A stretch of 64,000 bases of DNA from Roseibium sp. (GCA_017643925.1 JAEPML010000011.1:117658-181657); one strand, 5' to 3'. Counted from the first letter of the stretch, positions 18,062 through 27,373 are shown. The notes: a model not told the origin generated them from the sequence alone. Translations and numbers: made by a program.

Positions 18062-20749
18062 GTGACCGCTGCCAATCACGATAAAACGGTCAAAACGACT
18101 TGCCCCTATTGCGGTGTCGGTTGCGGCGTTCTTGCAACGCCGCAACCGGATGGCTCGGTTTCGATCAAGGGAGACCCGGATCACCCGGCCAATTTCGGCC
18201 GTTTGTGTTCCAAGGGATCGGCCCTGGGTGAAACCCTGTCGCTTCAGGACAGGTTGCTCTATCCGGAAGTGGATGGAAAACGCAGCAGCTGGGAAACTGC
18301 TCTCGATCGGGTTGCTGCCAGGTTTTCGGATGCGGTGCGTGAACACGGGCCGGACAGTGTTGCGTTTTATGTCTCCGGTCAGATTCTCACGGAAGACTAT
18401 TACGTCGCCAACAAGCTGATGAAGGGTTTCATCGGCTCAGCCAACATCGACACGAATTCGCGCCTGTGCATGGCCTCGTCGGTTGCGGGTCACCGCAAGG
18501 CGTTCGGGGCCGACACGGTTCCGGGAACCTACGAAGACCTTGAGCTTGCCGACCTGGTTGTTCTCGTCGGATCGAACCTTGCCTGGTGTCATCCGGTGCT
18601 GTTTCAGCGCCTGGAAGCCGCCAAGGCCGCGAACCCCGCCATGCGGATTGTTGTCATTGATCCGCGCCAGACAGCGACCTGTGCCATCGCCGATCTGCAC
18701 CTGGCACTGAAACCGGACACCGATGTTGCGCTGTTCAACGGTCTTCTGGCCTTTCTTGCGGAGTCCTATTCTACAAATGATCGATATATCAACAACTTCA
18801 CCGAGGGTTTTGAGGAAGCGATTCAGCAAGCGGGGCCTTGTGAGATCGGCAGGATCGCAGAAGAAACCGGCCTGCAAAGGCAGGATATCGCGCTCTTTTA
18901 CAAGATGGTTGCACAGACCGAGAAAACCGTCACCGTCTACAGCCAGGGTGTAAATCAGTCCGTGGTCGGGACCGACAAGGTCAATGCCATCATCAACACG
19001 CATCTTGCCACCGGCCGAATTGGCAGGCCCGGCATGGGGCCGTTCTCCGCGACCGGTCAGCCCAATGCCATGGGTGGCCGCGAAGTCGGCGGATTGGCAA
19101 ACATGCTTGCCGCACATATGGCGCTGGAAAACCCGGATCATCGCGAAATCGTTCAGGAGTTCTGGCAAAGTCCCGTGATCGCCGACAGGCAGGGACTGAA
19201 GGCGGTTGATCTCTTCGAGGCTGTTGGCCAGGGAAAAATCAAGGCGCTCTGGATCATGGCCACAAGCCCGGTCGACAGTCTGCCGGATGCTGATGCCGTG
19301 CGTGAGGCCCTGAAGACCTGCCCGTTCGTTGTTGTGTCGGACGTGACCAGGTCCGCCGACACGGTTCCCTTTGCCGACGTTCTCCTGCCGGCCGCTGCCT
19401 GGGGCGAGAAAGACGGTACTGTCACCAATTCAGAACGCCGGGTCTCGCGTCAAAGGCAGTTTATCGAGTTTCCAGGTGAGGTCCGTCCGGACTGGTGGCA
19501 AATCGTCGAGGTGGCGCGGCGCATGGGGTACGAAGAGGCGTTTGCCTTTGAAAACCCTGCCGGGATTTTCCGGGAGCATGCCGAGCTATCCGCCTACAGG
19601 AACGATGGACGCAGAGACTTCGACATCGGCGCCTACAAGGATCTGGCGGGTGATGCCTATCAGACGCTCACACCCTTTCAGTGGCCGCGAGCCGTCGGGA
19701 AACCGCAAGCAGAAAGCCGGTTCTTTGCGGATGGAAACTACTACACACCCGATCGCAAGGCCCGTTTTGTTGCCACGGCTTTCAAAGCGCCACGCAAAAC
19801 GGAGCGCGCCTATCCCTATGTGCTGAACACCGGACGGGTGCGTGACCAGTGGCACACCATGACGCGCACCGGCAAGACATCGCGCCTGGTTGCCCATATC
19901 GCGGAGCCTTTTGCAGAAATACATCCCGATGATGCTGCAGAATTGCAAGTCTCCGCTGCGGATCTTGTCGAGGTCAAAAGCCCGCATGGACGCGTGACCG
20001 TTCGTGCACTGGTGACCGACCGGGTGAGCATGGGTGAGGTCTATGTGCCCATGCACTGGACGGATCAATTTGCGTCCTGCGCAAGGATTGGCGCCGTGGT
20101 CGCACCTGAAACAGACCCCTTTTCCGGTCAACCCGGGTCAAAGTTTACGCCGGTGGCTGTCTCGAAGCGCCAGATGGACTGGCATGGCTTTGCCGTGCTG
20201 AGAGAGCGGCCGTCGGAGATACCGGGGTCCTATTGGGCGATCGGGCCGGTTCCCGGTGGCTACCGCCTGGAATTTGCCGGGTTTGGCGAGCCGGATACGA
20301 ACGAGTTGCTTCAGCTTCTTGGCTGCACTGATCTCGACTGGTTGAGCGTGGACGACGGGTCGGCAGGTTGGAGCCGGCATGCCGGCTGGAAAGAGGATGT
20401 CCTGCAATCTGCGATATTCCTCTCACGACAGCCGGTGGAAGTGGCACGGCAATGGGCGAGCGAACTCCTGACCGATGACACGATGTCGAAGCAGGAACGG
20501 TTCCAGGTGCTGGCGGGACGTCCTCCGGCGGACAGACCCGATGCCGGAGCCCTTGTCTGTTCCTGTTTTCAGATCGGCTGCAACCAGATTTCCGAAGCGG
20601 TGAAAAACGGCGCAGACAGTGTTCAGAAAGTGGGAGCGGAGCTCAAGGCGGGCACGAATTGCGGCTCCTGTCGCTCCGAAATCCAGTCGCTGTTGGATGA
20701 TCTCATGAAGGAAGCAACAGATGAACCCGATCTCGCGCAAGCCGGTTGA
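18062..20749 (+). CDS. nasA: Assimilatory nitrate reductase catalytic subunit
   Basis: This cytoplasmic molybdopterin enzyme reduces nitrate to nitrite. The 895 residues begin with a [4Fe-4S] motif CPYCGVGCG (C14, C17, C21, and a fourth Cys in RLCSKG). The bis-MGD domains include SSVAGH and TGQPNAMGGREVGGLA. The C-terminus ends in a BFD-like [2Fe-2S] domain (CSCFQIGC...GTNCGSCRSEI). I chose the GTG at 18062 after GAGGAGGG; an open frame further upstream runs through the end of nirD. cysG overlaps its 3' end by 29 nt. Confidence 0.94.
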   Translation: MTAANHDKTVKTTCPYCGVGCGVLATPQPDGSVSIKGDPDHPANFGRLCSKGSALGETLSLQDRLLYPEVDGKRSSWETALDRVAARFSDAVREHGPDSVAFYVSGQILTEDYYVANKLMKGFIGSANIDTNSRLCMASSVAGHRKAFGADTVPGTYEDLELADLVVLVGSNLAWCHPVLFQRLEAAKAANPAMRIVVIDPRQTATCAIADLHLALKPDTDVALFNGLLAFLAESYSTNDRYINNFTEGFEEAIQQAGPCEIGRIAEETGLQRQDIALFYKMVAQTEKTVTVYSQGVNQSVVGTDKVNAIINTHLATGRIGRPGMGPFSATGQPNAMGGREVGGLANMLAAHMALENPDHREIVQEFWQSPVIADRQGLKAVDLFEAVGQGKIKALWIMATSPVDSLPDADAVREALKTCPFVVVSDVTRSADTVPFADVLLPAAAWGEKDGTVTNSERRVSRQRQFIEFPGEVRPDWWQIVEVARRMGYEEAFAFENPAGIFREHAELSAYRNDGRRDFDIGAYKDLAGDAYQTLTPFQWPRAVGKPQAESRFFADGNYYTPDRKARFVATAFKAPRKTERAYPYVLNTGRVRDQWHTMTRTGKTSRLVAHIAEPFAEIHPDDAAELQVSAADLVEVKSPHGRVTVRALVTDRVSMGEVYVPMHWTDQFASCARIGAVVAPETDPFSGQPGSKFTPVAVSKRQMDWHGFAVLRERPSEIPGSYWAIGPVPGGYRLEFAGFGEPDTNELLQLLGCTDLDWLSVDDGSAGWSRHAGWKEDVLQSAIFLSRQPVEVARQWASELLTDDTMSKQERFQVLAGRPPADRPDAGALVCSCFQIGCNQISEAVKNGADSVQKVGAELKAGTNCGSCRSEIQSLLDDLMKEATDEPDLAQAG

Positions 20750-22229
20750 GGTGAAAAGACGTCGGCGCTCCGTGCATGTTGGGGCCCTTGCCTGCCTGCC
20801 ACTTTTTTTCCCGCTCGAGGGACGCAAGGTCTTGCTGGCGGGAGGTAGTGACGCGGCGGCCTGGAAGGCGGAGCTTCTGGCCGCTGCGGGAGCAGAGGTG
20901 CACGTTTTCGCTGAAGCGCTAGACCCGGAATTCGAGGCACTCATGACGTCCGGAAGCGTCAAGGGATGCTTCGTTCATCATGACCGTCACTGGAATTCAC
21001 GCAGCTTTGCCGGGATGTCCCTGGCCATTGCGGACGCCAACGATGATCAGGAGGCCCGGGCGTTTGCGAGCGCGGCCAAACTGAATGGCGTACCCGTCAA
21101 CGTGATCGACAACCCGCCTTTCTGCGACTTTCAATTTGGCTCCATCGTCAACCGCTCTCCGGTGGTGATCGGGATCTCGACAAACGGCGTTGCCCCGATC
21201 CTTGGTCAGGCCATAAGGCGCCGCATTGAGACTTTGCTTCCGGTCTCTCTTCAGGACTGGGCGGGCCTGGCGCAACGCTTGCGCGCGAAAACCCTGCAGA
21301 TGTTGAAGCCGGGCGGGGAGCGTCGCCGCTTTTGGGAGATGTTCTCGGACCTGGCGTTTTCCGGCAAGACCGGGCCCGACGGAGACGAAGACCGTTTGGG
21401 AACCGAGTTGATGCAGCTTGCCGGGACCGACAGGCCTGGTCACGTCACCCTGGTTGGTGCAGGGCCGGGTGATGCGGAATACCTGACGCTAAAGGCCGTG
21501 CGGGCCTTGCAGTCTGCCGACGTCATTCTGTTTGACGATCTGGTGGACGATGCCGTTCTTGAGCTTGCAAGACGCGAGGCCAAGAGGCTTCTGGTTGGCA
21601 AGCGGGGTGGCAGAGAGAGCTGCCGCCAGGACGACATCAACGAAATGATGGTGAACCTGGCGCATCAGGGAAAGCATGTGGTGCGACTGAAATCCGGCGA
21701 CCCGATGATCTTCGGTCGCGCGGGGGAAGAGCTTGCGCGCCTGGCTGAGGAAGGCATACCTGCAAGCGTGGTTCCCGGCATAACATCTGCCTCGGCCATG
21801 GCCGCGCGTCTCGGGATTTCCCTGACACACCGCGACCACGCCCAATCAGTTCGGTTTGTCACCGGTCACTCGCGACAGGGCAAGCTACCCGAAACTGTTG
21901 ACTGGTCGGGCCTCAGTGATTGCGCAACGACAACGGTTTTTTACATGGGGGCCCGAATGGCGGGACAGATCAGTGATCGACTGATCTGCGAAGGCCTTCC
22001 GCCCCGAACGCCTGCCGTTGCGCTGTCCGGTATCGCAACAGGTGATGAGGCGCGTTGGACCGGTCCCGTCGAGGACCTTGCCTCTGGCGTTGCTGGTCTT
22101 GGTCTGGAGCGACCTGTTCTGATCGGGGTGGGGAGCGTGTTTGAAAACACGGCCAGACTATCAGTCTCACCCGACTTGAGCACGCGGCCCGCCGGGGACT
22201 TCATTGAACGGCCCGTACAGACAGGCTGA
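20721..22229 (+). CDS. cysG: Sirohaem synthase
   Basis: This trifunctional enzyme makes sirohaem, the NirB cofactor, from uroporphyrinogen III. The N-terminal half (to about residue 220) is the NAD-dependent dehydrogenase/ferrochelatase part (LAGGSDAAAWKAELL). The C-terminal half is the SAM uroporphyrinogen methyltransferase with VTLVGAGPGDAEYLTLKA, the DDLV motif, RLKSGDPMIFGRAGEE and VPGITSA. The ATG lies inside the end of nasA, 29 nt before its stop, after GAAGGAAG. It supplies cofactor in step with nitrite reductase. Confidence 0.93.
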   Translation: MNPISRKPVEVKRRRRSVHVGALACLPLFFPLEGRKVLLAGGSDAAAWKAELLAAAGAEVHVFAEALDPEFEALMTSGSVKGCFVHHDRHWNSRSFAGMSLAIADANDDQEARAFASAAKLNGVPVNVIDNPPFCDFQFGSIVNRSPVVIGISTNGVAPILGQAIRRRIETLLPVSLQDWAGLAQRLRAKTLQMLKPGGERRRFWEMFSDLAFSGKTGPDGDEDRLGTELMQLAGTDRPGHVTLVGAGPGDAEYLTLKAVRALQSADVILFDDLVDDAVLELARREAKRLLVGKRGGRESCRQDDINEMMVNLAHQGKHVVRLKSGDPMIFGRAGEELARLAEEGIPASVVPGITSASAMAARLGISLTHRDHAQSVRFVTGHSRQGKLPETVDWSGLSDCATTTVFYMGARMAGQISDRLICEGLPPRTPAVALSGIATGDEARWTGPVEDLASGVAGLGLERPVLIGVGSVFENTARLSVSPDLSTRPAGDFIERPVQTG

Positions 22230-22518
22230 CCTTCAGTTGCCTCGGAACGCTCTGGACTGCCTGGAAGCGGCAACGCTCACAATAGCGGGTCTCCCGCCAA
22301 GGGTCAGATCTTGAGTGCGCAATGCGATGCGTGCTGGCTGGGTGCAGACCGGAAATGAGACCGTGTTTTACATCGAAGCCAGGCTTTGTTGACGATTTCA
22401 AACTGCAGATTGGGGTGTTGACCCCATACTGATTTGGCGCCCCGCCTGCCACCTTTCCGTCATCGACATAACGATGCACCCGCTCCAACGGAGCAGATTT
22501 TTGGAAAGGAAATGACAG
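22230..22518 (+). promoter_or_regulatory. Intergenic region with a TGGGGT-N4-ACCCCA dyad
   Basis: The 289 bases after cysG hold no gene. A small GCGGG/CCCGC hairpin (22285-22297) has no T-run. At 22411-22426 a perfect dyad reads TGGGGTGTTGACCCCA, 92 nt before the ATG of the next gene. Exactly 24 nt after the dyad comes ACCTTTC (22451-22457). The same pair of elements with the same spacing is found upstream of the gene starting at 29873. Confidence 0.6.
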
Positions 22519-22929
22519 ATGAAAATGATTGCCAAAACCATTGCCGCCGCAGCCGTTGTCGCTGTGACTGGTGTTGCTTCGATCTCTGCAATGGACGAGG
22601 CCCATGCCGCGTTCGACATCTGCAAGAAGGTCAAGATCACGGTTCAGAACAAGACCGGTGCTCCGATCAAGCTTTTCGATCTTGATTACAAGGATTTCGG
22701 TTCAGGCCGGATGCGTTCCGAAAACATCTCCAACCGGGTGATCCCGAATGGCGGATCCTACACCTGGAAGCGCAACCTGGAAGGTGTCAACAACGCCAAG
22801 ACCTATGTCCGGGCCCAGTACAGCAAGCTGAAATCCAATGGCAAGTGGGATCTGAGATATTACTGGTGGCAGAACTCCTCGACCCGCGTCTGCTCCAAGG
22901 GCAAGCGCTACAAAGTCACCTTGAACTGA
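22519..22929 (+). CDS. Small exported protein of unknown function
   Basis: This 136-residue protein starts with a clear Sec signal peptide (KKTIAAAAVVAV-like core, cleavage near AHAAF). The mature part is short and basic, with aromatic residues (RYYWWQN) and two cysteines near its ends (DIC and RVCSKG) that could form one disulfide. The pattern VKITVQNKTGAPIKLFDLDY suggests a small beta-sandwich. I do not recognise a characterised family. AAAGGAAATG precedes the start. The dyad upstream links it to the secreted genes near 26.6 and 29.9 kb. Confidence 0.65.
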   Translation: MKMIAKTIAAAAVVAVTGVASISAMDEAHAAFDICKKVKITVQNKTGAPIKLFDLDYKDFGSGRMRSENISNRVIPNGGSYTWKRNLEGVNNAKTYVRAQYSKLKSNGKWDLRYYWWQNSSTRVCSKGKRYKVTLN

Positions 22930-22947
22930 CGTCTCGGTCTCCTCAAT

Positions 22948-22984
22948 GCCGCACCGTCAAACGGTGCGGCCTGCTTTTGCTTTT
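22948..22984 (+). terminator. Intrinsic terminator after the small exported protein
   Basis: GCCGCACCG (22948-22956) and CGGTGCGGC (22962-22970) form a perfect 9-bp stem with a TCAAA loop. A T-rich stretch (CTGCTTTTGCTTTT) follows. It separates this gene from the vWA gene. Confidence 0.85.
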
Positions 22985-23056
22985 CCCAAACCACAAGATT
23001 CCCGGGCGAGTGACGCTCGACGCGTCCTTCTTCGGGCAATTCGAAGGACAAAACCA

Positions 23057-24886
23057 ATGCTCAATGGACATCTCCCCAAGGCCGTCCTCATCAGTTCTGC
23101 CTCCATCGTCACGATCGCATTTGTCGCGATTGCAAGTCAGACCGTCGATTGGTCGCAAATGGGTCGTTATCTGAACCAGACCATCACCAGTGAGGAGACC
23201 GGACACACGGAGCCGGCACCCGTCCAAGCCCTGGAACCTGATCATCGCGCAGGCCAGGAACATGAAACGGTTCTGAACGAAACACCCGTTGAAGACAGCC
23301 TCCTTGTCCCGGCCCCTGTTGTGAGGCCGGTCCCGGAAACCCGCGCAAAGGCACAGCAGCCCCAACAAACTGGCGGATTGTTGTCCCTTTATTCCGGTCA
23401 AGGTGCGTCGGCTCCTGCTTCTGCCAAACGTCATTCGATGGACGCGATTGCACCGGTCGCAACGCTTCCGAACCGCGAACGCTTTTCCTCCGAAGAGGTC
23501 AATCCGCTCAAGCAGGTAAGCCAGGACCCGGTCTCAACCTTTTCGATCGATGTCGACACGGCCTCGTATTCCTTTGTCCGCAGCGATCTGTCAGTCGGTC
23601 GTTTGCCCCATCCGGATGCTGTGCGCGTGGAAGAGATGATCAACTATTTCGACTATGCCTACGCGGTTCCGGAAAGCCGGGAGACACCGTTTTCGACAAG
23701 TGTTTCCGTCGTCGAGACGCCTTGGAACAAGCACACCAGGCTGATGCAGATCGGTGTCCAGGGCTACAAGGTGCCGCTTGATGATCTGCCTCCGCAAAAT
23801 CTTGTTTTCCTGATCGACACGTCGGGCTCCATGTCTGACGTCAACAAGCTCCCGCTGCTGCAGCAGTCCTTCCGCTTGCTCCTGTCTTCCCTGAGAGACG
23901 AGGATGAAGTTGCGATTGTGACTTATGCGGGCAGTGCCGGTGTCCTGCTGGAGCCGACCAAGGTTTCCGACAAGGAGCAAATTCTCCAGAAGATCAACGC
24001 TCTGACTTCCGGTGGATCAACCGCTGGGCAAGCCGGGTTGAAAGGGGCCTATGCGTTGGCCGAAAAAATGACCGGAGAGGGCGAACAGACACGCGTGATC
24101 CTGGCGACAGACGGTGATTTCAATGTCGGACTGTCGGATGTCGACAGCATGAAGAAATATGTCGAGGAGCAACGCAAGCGCGGCACCGCTCTTTCCGTTC
24201 TCGGCTTTGGACGCGGCAACTACAATGATGAACTCATGCAGACATTGGCCCAGAACGGGCAGGGTGTTGCGGCCTATATCGATACGCTCTCGGAAGCCCG
24301 CAAGGTACTGGTCGATCAGGTGGTCAGCTCGATTTCCATGATTGCGCAGGACGTCAAGATCCAGGTCGAGTTCAATCTGGAAACCGTCGCCGAATATCGA
24401 CTGATCGGCTATGAAACGCGTGCTCTCAAGACCGAGGACTTCAAGAACGACAAGGTCGATGCGGGGGATATCGGCGCGGGTCACAACGTGACCGCACTTT
24501 ACGAGATCACGCCGGTTGGCTCACCTGCAACGAAATTTTCAGATCTTCGCTATGGCAACGGGACGCAGACACCCGACCAGGTTTCGGGATCCTATTCCGG
24601 TGAACTGGCTTTCGTGAAGCTGCGTTACAAGACGCCGGGTGAAGACAAGAGCAAGCTCGTCACCACGCCGGTTACCTCAGATAGCAGCGACATCCCCTTG
24701 AGCGAAACGCTGTTTGCAGCCTCTGTCGCGTCCTTTGGCCAGCTCTTGAAAGGCAGTGATTATCTTGGAGACTGGGACTTCTCGGCTGCTGAAAAACTGG
24801 CGCAGGAGAACCGGGGCGCAGATCGCCTTGGATATCGCTCGGAATTCCTGACCCTGCTTCGTCTTGCGCAGGTGGCCGAGCGCTGA
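23057..24886 (+). CDS. YfbK-like von Willebrand factor A domain protein
   Basis: This 609-residue envelope protein has a hydrophobic N-terminal anchor or signal (residues ~8-25), a Pro/Glu/Ala-rich linker and a vWA-like region. The PVSTFSIDVDTASYSFVR motif is typical of YfbK-type proteins. The vWA MIDAS DTSGSMS is near residues 254-260, and a C-terminal DUF3520-like part follows. Such proteins bind divalent metal and protein partners; their cellular role is poorly defined. I chose the ATG at 23057 after GAAGGA. The frame is open further upstream but would cross the terminator at 22948-22984. Confidence 0.85.
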   Translation: MLNGHLPKAVLISSASIVTIAFVAIASQTVDWSQMGRYLNQTITSEETGHTEPAPVQALEPDHRAGQEHETVLNETPVEDSLLVPAPVVRPVPETRAKAQQPQQTGGLLSLYSGQGASAPASAKRHSMDAIAPVATLPNRERFSSEEVNPLKQVSQDPVSTFSIDVDTASYSFVRSDLSVGRLPHPDAVRVEEMINYFDYAYAVPESRETPFSTSVSVVETPWNKHTRLMQIGVQGYKVPLDDLPPQNLVFLIDTSGSMSDVNKLPLLQQSFRLLLSSLRDEDEVAIVTYAGSAGVLLEPTKVSDKEQILQKINALTSGGSTAGQAGLKGAYALAEKMTGEGEQTRVILATDGDFNVGLSDVDSMKKYVEEQRKRGTALSVLGFGRGNYNDELMQTLAQNGQGVAAYIDTLSEARKVLVDQVVSSISMIAQDVKIQVEFNLETVAEYRLIGYETRALKTEDFKNDKVDAGDIGAGHNVTALYEITPVGSPATKFSDLRYGNGTQTPDQVSGSYSGELAFVKLRYKTPGEDKSKLVTTPVTSDSSDIPLSETLFAASVASFGQLLKGSDYLGDWDFSAAEKLAQENRGADRLGYRSEFLTLLRLAQVAER

Positions 24887-24914
24887 CCCTGTCTTCCGAT
24901 CGGGTAAAGAGAAT

Positions 24915-24940
24915 GAGGCTGGCGATTTTTCGCCGGCCTC
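24915..24940 (+). terminator. Hairpin after the vWA gene, possible terminator
   Basis: GAGGCTGGCGA and TCGCCGGCCTC form an 11-bp stem with one G-T pair around TTTT. The following bases (GTCCTTGTT) are only weakly T-rich, so termination strength is uncertain. It begins 28 nt after the stop codon. Confidence 0.5.
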
Positions 24941-25086
24941 GTCCTTGTTGAAGATTTTCGCAGAGATCCTGCCGTCCCGGCCTTGGAGCCGGGAACATGT
25001 TCGGTGTTATGTCATTGGATTTGGTGCCTAAACCTTGGAGCTGTCAGGTTCAGGGTCTTTTCTAGGCTTTGTGGAGGTCAGACGGT

Positions 25087-25866
25087 TCACCTGTCCCGGA
25101 GCCAGTCCATGGTGACCTGCGTCCCGTCCGCATCGTTGAGGTCCAGCTTGCTGGACAGCACCAGCGACAGAGCGCCGAGATCGTTGGACTTCCAGAAATA
25201 GACGGTATGGCGCGTTGGTTCGAAACGTGCACAGGAAGTTGCGCCGATGTCGGCGAAATAGCGTGGAGGGCCGTCCCGGCGTATGTCGAAGGCCTTTGCT
25301 CCGGACGCGTCGCCCGGGTTGTTGAGACAGACCGTGACAAGACGCGCATCTATCTCCTCGGCCAAGGGCCGCGCCGCCGGCACGGGCGCCGCTGCCGGTG
25401 GCGCGACTTTAGATGACATTCTCTGTGCGCGCTTGGGCGCGGCGGCCGGTGCGGGCGCGGGAGGTGCAATGCCGGTCAGGCCTGATATTGCAGGCTCGAT
25501 GATCCGTTCATCACTTTCCTGCTCGCTGAGCTCTTCAGGCGTTTCGAGCGGAACGGCGGCATCAGCCACGATTTCTGCTTCCGCTGCCGGTTCCGGCTTG
25601 GCACTGTATCGCGAAACTTCTGGCGCCAGAAGCTGACTTGCGCCTTCAAGTCGCTTTCGGTTCGTTGGAACGGGTTCAACAGCACCAAGAACGCCTGGAA
25701 CGTCGCCTTTTTGAAACCGGATCAGGTCGTTGTCGCCGCTTTCCAGGAAGGTGGGTTCGGGCCTGTCTGCCGCACGTACGGTAAGCGCATCGCCGAAGGG
25801 CACCATGCTTCCGGCGAGGAAGCAAAGTGTCAGAAAACGGTTGGATATGGATCGGCGACGGTCCAT
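25087..25866 (-). CDS. Exported protein with Pro/Ala-rich linker, unknown function
   Basis: This protein of about 259 residues has an N-terminal signal-like segment (RFLTLCFLAGSMVPFG). A long Glu/Ala/Pro-rich low-complexity middle follows (to about residue 165). The conserved-looking C-terminal domain of about 85 residues has two cysteines (VTVCLNN and TSCARFEP) and a YFWKSNDLGALSLVLSSKLDLND stretch. No family is recognised. I chose the ATG at 25866; a TTG at 25875 has a better placed AGGGA and is an alternative. A partial GGGT-N4-ACCC element lies about 75 nt upstream of the TTG. Confidence 0.6.
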   Translation of the reverse strand: MDRRRSISNRFLTLCFLAGSMVPFGDALTVRAADRPEPTFLESGDNDLIRFQKGDVPGVLGAVEPVPTNRKRLEGASQLLAPEVSRYSAKPEPAAEAEIVADAAVPLETPEELSEQESDERIIEPAISGLTGIAPPAPAPAAAPKRAQRMSSKVAPPAAAPVPAARPLAEEIDARLVTVCLNNPGDASGAKAFDIRRDGPPRYFADIGATSCARFEPTRHTVYFWKSNDLGALSLVLSSKLDLNDADGTQVTMDWLRDR

Positions 25867-25927
25867 GTGTTTCAAACTATTCCCTGTTTTATGACCGGCA
25901 GGCCGGCGAGTCTTACGACAACTTAGC

Positions 25928-26580
25928 TCAATTGGATGAAATTAGATAACGGGTGTTGACCCAACCCGAAACCCTATCCGCCGTGATCTGGCACCAGTTT
26001 CCTTCACATGTCTCCGTCAATTCAACGTCGCACGTGCCCGCAGACAGAGCGCCCGTAACGGGAAGCGTGTTCCTGGTCCGGAGCGCACATTCAACATGTC
26101 GTCTGCGGCCACGTTCACGCACATTTTCGGCGAGGCAGGGGGCGCTCCGGGAGCCAGGAACATGGCCGGTGGCGCGGATTTGCAGACACCGCCAACATTC
26201 GTCCCCCTGGCACAAATGGGTTTGACTGCCATTGAGAGCAATTCCCAACGACCGTCGGCGGTACGGATGACATGTCCACGATAATGTTCGCCAGCAACTG
26301 CATCGTCGAGATAACCTGTCATAACGATCTGGACGCTGTAGCCGGACCCGTCCTTTTGAATGTCCAGGCTCAGGCCTGCATCACCTTCTTCCGTCTCCGG
26401 GTGGTTCCGGATGAAGGGCAGGATTACCTCTATGAAGTCATCAGCGATTGCCTGACCCGGTGCAACGCGAATGTCCCTGAAGCCGTCACTGGCTGACGCT
26501 GCTTCGGCGAAGGCCTGGCCCAGAACGAGCAGAGCGCCGGTCGCGACGCCGATGAAGAGCTTGAAATGATGTTTTTTCAT
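25928..26580 (-). pseudogene. Exported SH3-domain protein interrupted by a one-base frameshift
   Basis: The first frame begins at 26580 with MKKHHFKLFIGVATGALL, a signal peptide, and runs into an SH3b domain (LNVRSGPGTRFP). It then loses homology and stops at 26017. The domain continues in the next frame as VTGALSAGTCDVELTETC...GWVNTRYL and ends at 25928. Joining the frames needs one extra base near 26057-26062 (CCGTT would be CCGGTT), so one base appears deleted. This is either a true inactivating mutation or a sequencing error. AAAGGA precedes the start, and a TGGGG-N6-CCCCA dyad lies 56 nt upstream. The middle domain (residues ~30-110) is unrecognised. Confidence 0.75.
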
Positions 26581-26636
26581 GACGGGTCCTTTCTGATCCA
26601 TGCCAGAAGTCTCCCGCATTCAGCCTTGTGACCCCA

Positions 26637-26652
26637 TGGGGCGGATCCCCCA
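26637..26652 (-). promoter_or_regulatory. TGGGG-N6-CCCCA dyad upstream of the SH3 protein gene
   Basis: On the minus strand the site reads TGGGGGATCCGCCCCA, 56 nt upstream of the ATG at 26580. It shares both 5-base arms and the 6-base spacer with the sites at 22411-22426 and 29931-29946. The inner T/A of those sites is replaced by G/G. It also sits just downstream of the response regulator gene's 3' end (26667). Confidence 0.5.
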
Positions 26653-26666
26653 TATTGCCGCCCGCT

Positions 26667-27320
26667 CTAGAGTTCCTTGGACGGATCAATCAGGCCTTCC
26701 TTGAGCGCCCGGGCAATAAGCTGAGGGACGGAATGCACCTTCAGCTTCTGCATCAGGCTGGTTCGGTGCTTGTCCACCGTCTTGACGCTGATCCCCAATC
26801 CTTCGGCGATCTCCTTGTTGGAGCGGCCGGCAAGGATCATGTTCAAGGTCTGTCGCTCGCGATCCGTCAACACAGGTGGTTTGGGTGTTTCTTCGAGGAT
26901 TTTTAGGAAGTAGTCGGAAATGTGTCGTTGTCCGCGCAGGATGCCGGGAAGCCTTTGATAAAACTCCTCATTGTCCGAGGCCTTGGAGAATAGGCCATCC
27001 ACGCCGGTATCGATCAGGTCGGAAACCAGACCGACCGCGGAGATGCCGGTCAGAACGACGACTTTCGTGTCTTTCGACCAGCGACGGGCCTCGATCAGGA
27101 CTTCCACGCCACCTGCCATCGGCATTGAGACATCCAGCAGAAGCAGATGCGGCCGATGCTTGCGAACCTCGGCAATCGCGGTCAATCCGTCGCCGGCCTC
27201 GGCCAGAACCCTGATCCCGTCAGGTTCGATAAGACCCGGTTTTTCAAGCGTTTCCTTCAGGCCCGCACGCACGATCGCATGATCGTCTGCAATAATGGCA
27301 TTGTATCTTGGCTCGTTCAC
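26667..27320 (-). CDS. NarL/FixJ-family response regulator
   Basis: This 217-residue protein has an N-terminal receiver (acidic pair ADD at 11-13, phosphoacceptor D63 in LLLLDVSMP) and a C-terminal LuxR-type helix-turn-helix (about 149-210; TDRERQTLNMILAGRSNKEIAEGLGISVKTVDKH). It should dimerise on phosphorylation and bind a DNA dyad. It is divergent, by 53 bp, from the 7TM sensor kinase gene at 27374, its likely partner. The dyads near the secreted genes on both sides are candidate targets; that is inference. Confidence 0.9.
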   Translation of the reverse strand: MNEPRYNAIIADDHAIVRAGLKETLEKPGLIEPDGIRVLAEAGDGLTAIAEVRKHRPHLLLLDVSMPMAGGVEVLIEARRWSKDTKVVVLTGISAVGLVSDLIDTGVDGLFSKASDNEEFYQRLPGILRGQRHISDYFLKILEETPKPPVLTDRERQTLNMILAGRSNKEIAEGLGISVKTVDKHRTSLMQKLKVHSVPQLIARALKEGLIDPSKEL

Positions 27321-27373
27321 GGCCCATTATCCGGTAGATTCAATATCGGCAAACCTGACATGCCTTTGGTGAA

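Noticed and set aside
25949..25964. Fourth copy of the dyad (minus strand TTGGGTCAACACCCGT) upstream of the exported protein gene at 25866
   Set aside because: Only the GGGT-N4-ACCC core matches, the ACCTTTC heptamer is missing, and the DNA codes for the conserved GWVNTRYL end of the SH3 domain, so the match may be chance.
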